This document shows positions 53,256-55,580 of a stretch of 55,580 nt of DNA, in pieces. Both the position numbers and the translations under genes were made by a program. The stretch comes from an uncultured Planctomycetaceae bacterium (GTDB taxonomy: Bacteria; Planctomycetota; Planctomycetia; Pirellulales; UBA1268), in assembly GCA_903919035.1 (NCBI GenBank), contig CAIXGY010000108.1, forward strand, positions 1 to 55,580, read 5' to 3'. Every line of letters starts with the position of its first letter. The stretch's first letter is position 1. The notes under the pieces are model-generated. The model saw nothing but the letters and a program-made list of their open reading frames with translations, was not told the origin of the DNA and did not search any database.

Positions 53256-54272
53256 ATGAACCCCACCCCCCGCCGCCTCGGTTCGTCGTCCGTGTCCGTC
53301 GGCCCGCTGGGCCTCGGATGTTGGCCGCTCGCGGGCATGACCCGCGCGGGCGTGACTCGCGAGGCCGCGGTGGCCACGGTCCGCGCGGCGTTCGAGGCCG
53401 GGATCACGCATCTCGACACGGCGTATTGCTATGGCGAGCGGGGCGAGGCCGACCGGGCGATCGGCGCGGCGCTGGGCTGGACGTCCGAGGCACCGGCGGG
53501 CCGCGTGCCGCGCGACGCGGTGGTGATCGCGGGCAAGTGCGGGATCCACTGGGAGCCCGACGCATCGAAGGATCCGCCGCGGCGGCAGGTGGTGGATGGA
53601 CGGCCGGAGCGGCTGCGGGCGGAGGTGGACGAGAGCCTGGCCCGGCTCGGCACCGACCACTTCGATCTGCTCTATCTTCACTGCCCCGATCCGGCGGTGC
53701 CGATCGAGGAGTCAGCTGGAGCGCTCAAACGGCTTGTGGACGCGGGAAAGACCCGGGCGGTGGGCCTCTCCAACGCGGGCGTGGACCTGATGGCTCGGTT
53801 CGCCGCGGTCTGTCCGCTCTCGGCTTGCCAACTGCACTTCAACATGCTGCAGCGGGAGATCGAGGAGACGGCCCTGCCGTGGTGCCGCGAGCGGGGGATC
53901 GCGATGGTGGTCTACTGGCCGCTGATGAAGGGCCTGTTGGCGGGACGGATGCGCCGCGGCCAGGTCTTCCCGACGAGCGACAGTCGCCACAAGTATCCGC
54001 TTTTCAACGGCCCTGAGTTCGAGCGGAACCTCGACTTCGTGGACGCCCTGCGGCCGGTGGCCGCGCGGCTGGGCGTGCCGCTGGCCGACCTCGTCCTCGC
54101 GTGGACGGCCGAGCAGCCGGGGATCACGAGCGTGCTGTTCGGCGCGACGAGTCCCGAGCAGGTGCGGGAAAACGCCCGCGCGCGTGCCTGCGACCTCGAC
54201 GAAGCGGCCCGCGAGTCGATCCGTGCCGCGATCGCCGCCCGCGGCCCGGTGCCCCGCACCCGCGCGGTGTGA
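53256..54272 (+). CDS. Aldo/keto reductase
   Basis: The 338-residue TIM-barrel oxidoreductase uses NAD(P)H. The catalytic tetrad is visible: Asp in THLDTAYCYGERG, the Tyr in the same motif, Lys in VIAGKCGIHW, and His in LLYLHCPDP. The cofactor region near the C-terminus reads SVLFGATSPEQVRENARA. It resembles the general-stress/YhdN-type subfamily; the substrate is not predictable. It starts 19 bases after the hydrolase gene and is probably in the same operon as hemH. Confidence 0.9.
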   Translation: MNPTPRRLGSSSVSVGPLGLGCWPLAGMTRAGVTREAAVATVRAAFEAGITHLDTAYCYGERGEADRAIGAALGWTSEAPAGRVPRDAVVIAGKCGIHWEPDASKDPPRRQVVDGRPERLRAEVDESLARLGTDHFDLLYLHCPDPAVPIEESAGALKRLVDAGKTRAVGLSNAGVDLMARFAAVCPLSACQLHFNMLQREIEETALPWCRERGIAMVVYWPLMKGLLAGRMRRGQVFPTSDSRHKYPLFNGPEFERNLDFVDALRPVAARLGVPLADLVLAWTAEQPGITSVLFGATSPEQVRENARARACDLDEAARESIRAAIAARGPVPRTRAV

Positions 54273-54279
54273 ATGTCCT

Positions 54280-54318
54280 GCCTCTCTGCTCCTGCGTGAG
54301 GGGCGGGGTGAGGGAGGC
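54280..54318. terminator. Possible bidirectional hairpin between convergent genes
   Basis: GCCTCTCT (54280-54287) pairs with AGGGAGGC (54311-54318) with one G-U, around a 23-base loop. It lies between the aldo/keto reductase stop and the convergent bPH2 gene stop. There is no U-run. Confidence 0.25.
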
Positions 54319-54341
54319 CCGATCCACGCGGCTTCAGCGGC

Positions 54342-54857
54342 TCAGGCAGCCCCCACCGGCTGCGGTTGGAGCGCAGCGACCGCGACGTAGCCCTGCCGGG
54401 CCTCGAGGCACGTGCGTCGGAACGACTCGGGCCGGCTCACACCCTGGAGTCGGAGCGTCTCCACTTGCCCACGGCGGAACACGAGGTCACCGGCCGCATA
54501 TGCGGCCTGGCCGGGCTGCACGACAACGTCGATCGCATCAAAGCGATCGAGATCGACGTACTGTTCGACGACCGGGTTCACGCCGCGCTCGACGACGACC
54601 CGGCGATTGGTGAGCCGGTAGCGCCTGATGGCCCACGGCAGGCGCATCGAGAGATAGAGCCCGAGACCGAGCGGTATCGTCGCCAAGAGCGCGAGGCGGC
54701 CAACCGACAGCGGGCCGACACCACCCTGGAGGCCATAGAGCCTTCCGAGCGCACGCCCGAGACCGGTCGCCGCCACCGACGGCCAGACGGTCATGACAGT
54801 CGCCTCGGCGACTGACGGGGGCACGACTCCCGAAATACACTGCGTGACAAACTTCAT
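54342..54857 (-). CDS. bPH2-domain (DUF304-like) membrane protein
   Basis: The 171-residue protein has MTVWPSVAATGLGRALGRLY near the start, one or two membrane segments (RLALLATIPLGLGLYLSM), then a bacterial PH-like domain: YRLTNRRVVVERGVNPVVEQ, DRFDAIDVVVQPGQAAY, and GDLVFRRGQVETLRLQGVSRPESFR. I recognise the family as common in planctomycetes; function unknown, probably membrane-associated scaffolding. ATG 54857 is embedded in a small palindrome (54856-54871). An internal ATG at 54794 (MTVWPS) is a possible shorter start. Confidence 0.78.
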   Translation of the reverse strand: MKFVTQCISGVVPPSVAEATVMTVWPSVAATGLGRALGRLYGLQGGVGPLSVGRLALLATIPLGLGLYLSMRLPWAIRRYRLTNRRVVVERGVNPVVEQYVDLDRFDAIDVVVQPGQAAYAAGDLVFRRGQVETLRLQGVSRPESFRRTCLEARQGYVAVAALQPQPVGAA

Positions 54858-54871
54858 AGATTTTGATCTAT
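54856..54871 (-). promoter_or_regulatory. Start-codon hairpin of the bPH2 gene
   Basis: ATAGAT and ATCTAT form a perfect 6-bp inverted repeat around TTTG. On the minus strand the AT of the ATG start codon lies within the 3' arm, so the folded RNA would hide the start. The flanking 54858-55093 is noticeably more AT-rich than the rest of the window; it also contains a GGTCA/TGACC hairpin (54913-54928) and no gene. Confidence 0.4.
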
Positions 54872-55093
54872 CGCGAGAAAAACAAGTACGACACCAAGTG
54901 CCGCGACAAAACGGTCACAAAGATGACCGATGCGTCACCGTATTGCAACCGTCGGACATACCGTCACGGAAAATTTCCTGCCGGCGTCAATCTTTGCAGA
55001 ACGGCCGGATCATCGTTGAGTCAACCATCGCCGCGACGAAGAAGCGGTTCCCACAAAAACGGTGGTAACGAACCGACTCGCGCATGACATCCT

Positions 55094-55580
55094 TTACTGG
55101 GCGCGCGCGGTACCGCCGCGATCCGAAACGGGGTCATCCACACCCGTATGAATCGGCTCGTACTCGTAGCCCAGGGAGACGAGCGTTGCCTTGACCGTTT
55201 GGAACTGCGAGAACGAGTCCGCATAAACCACGACGGCGATCGTCCACGCCTCGGACGGAAATCGACGAAGCATCGTCTGCAAATCCCGCTCGATCGAATT
55301 CCCGTCAACGATCACGCCGGCATCAGGCCGCGCCATGGCAACCTGCTTTCCGTCCGGCTCCGGAGCAACGATGAAGTGTTCCGCGTTTGGGCCGAGCCGT
55401 TCTCCCTGCTCGCTCCATTGATGCATGACGTAGAGCCTGCCATATCGCATGTAGAGGCCGACTTGTTTCTTGTCGGTCTCACCGATCACGGGCAACACAG
55501 CCGTCTGGACGATCTTCGCCGGGTCGACCGGCCGGTCGAGATCGATCGCTAACTTCGCAAGCGTGGCCGCCTCCTGCTCC
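55094..55580 (-). CDS. Planctomycete protein, C-terminal part, possibly ExbD/TolR-associated
   Basis: The open frame continues past the right edge, so the N-terminus is missing. The visible 161 residues contain GLYMRYGRLYVMHQWSEQGE, GVIVDGNSIERDLQTMLRRF, WTIAVVVYADSFSQFQTVKA and end SDRGGTARAQ. The pattern (paired alpha/beta units around a conserved VVVYxDSFxxF) resembles planctomycete proteins encoded near ExbB/ExbD-type transport genes; this is recall with moderate confidence. The molecular function is unknown. It is upstream of, and on the same strand as, the bPH2 gene, 236 bases away. Confidence 0.65.
   Translation of the reverse strand, partial: EQEAATLAKLAIDLDRPVDPAKIVQTAVLPVIGETDKKQVGLYMRYGRLYVMHQWSEQGERLGPNAEHFIVAPEPDGKQVAMARPDAGVIVDGNSIERDLQTMLRRFPSEAWTIAVVVYADSFSQFQTVKATLVSLGYEYEPIHTGVDDPVSDRGGTARAQ

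Noticed and set aside
54858-55093. Horizontally acquired island based on lower GC
   Set aside because: Only ~236 non-coding bases differ in composition; flanking genes look native.

Overview
The window is GC-rich (roughly two-thirds G+C or more), gene-dense, and reads as a chromosomal segment of a planctomycete (Planctomycetota, probably near Pirellulales). Reasons: several proteins resemble families I know only from that phylum (a secreted Cys-rich protein with a CPxxPxxYGxYxTxWRxWP-like motif, a protein with one mid-chain membrane segment followed by a KDPLG...P..FLLP motif, a small FLFDDxxRDxAIRxLGRxAxNP protein, a bPH2-type protein, and a C-terminal fragment ending ISDRGGT-like). There is also an LpxA (so an outer membrane), a BshB1-type deacetylase (bacillithiol), FliW/CsrA and a complex I cluster. 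No phage, integron, IS element or CRISPR array was seen.

Layout. 1-6.1 kb: pyruvate dehydrogenase genes, aceE-aceF on the minus strand and lpdA divergent on the plus strand, with a tRNA-Leu(UAG) between; then a secreted planctomycete protein. 6.3-13.3 kb: a 1455-residue membrane-anchored TPR protein, a small TPR protein, lpxA and a receiver-less sigma-54 activator. 13.6-24.5 kb: a six-gene chemosensory operon in the exact Wsp order (MCP, CheW, CheR-TPR, CheW with a Cys cluster, CheA-REC hybrid, CheB), headed by a translationally coupled, membrane-anchored UrtA/AmiC-like amide/urea-type binding protein and followed convergently by an amidase. No GGDEF (WspR) gene is present, so the output is unknown. 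24.5-31.4 kb: a planctomycete membrane protein, bshB1, a small conserved gene, a Xer recombinase, an orphan NarL-type regulator, hemC and comF. 31.5-39.1 kb: an LptF/G-like permease, fliW-csrA, a redoxin, a UGM-like FAD oxidoreductase with an ABC exporter, tatD and an unknown gene. 39.1-50.7 kb: a minus-strand complex I cluster transcribed I-A-C-D-(gap)-H-J-K-L-M-N, lacking nuoB/E/F/G, with nuoM broken by an apparent one-base deletion. 50.9-55.6 kb: a second csrA, tRNA-Glu(UUC), a ferrochelatase with the Cys pattern of [2Fe-2S] enzymes, an alpha/beta hydrolase, an aldo/keto reductase, a bPH2 protein and a partial protein at the right edge.

Non-coding structure is the other interesting layer. 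Two places (upstream of nuoD and upstream of hemH, same orientation relative to the gene) carry the same tandem two-hairpin module, with conserved loops, a shared bulge and compensatory stem changes. Two other intergenic regions hold ~131-bp elements with inverted termini and a shared core. The main candidate new biology is therefore (i) the Wsp-type array wired to an amide/urea-type binding protein and (ii) the covarying double-hairpin leader.
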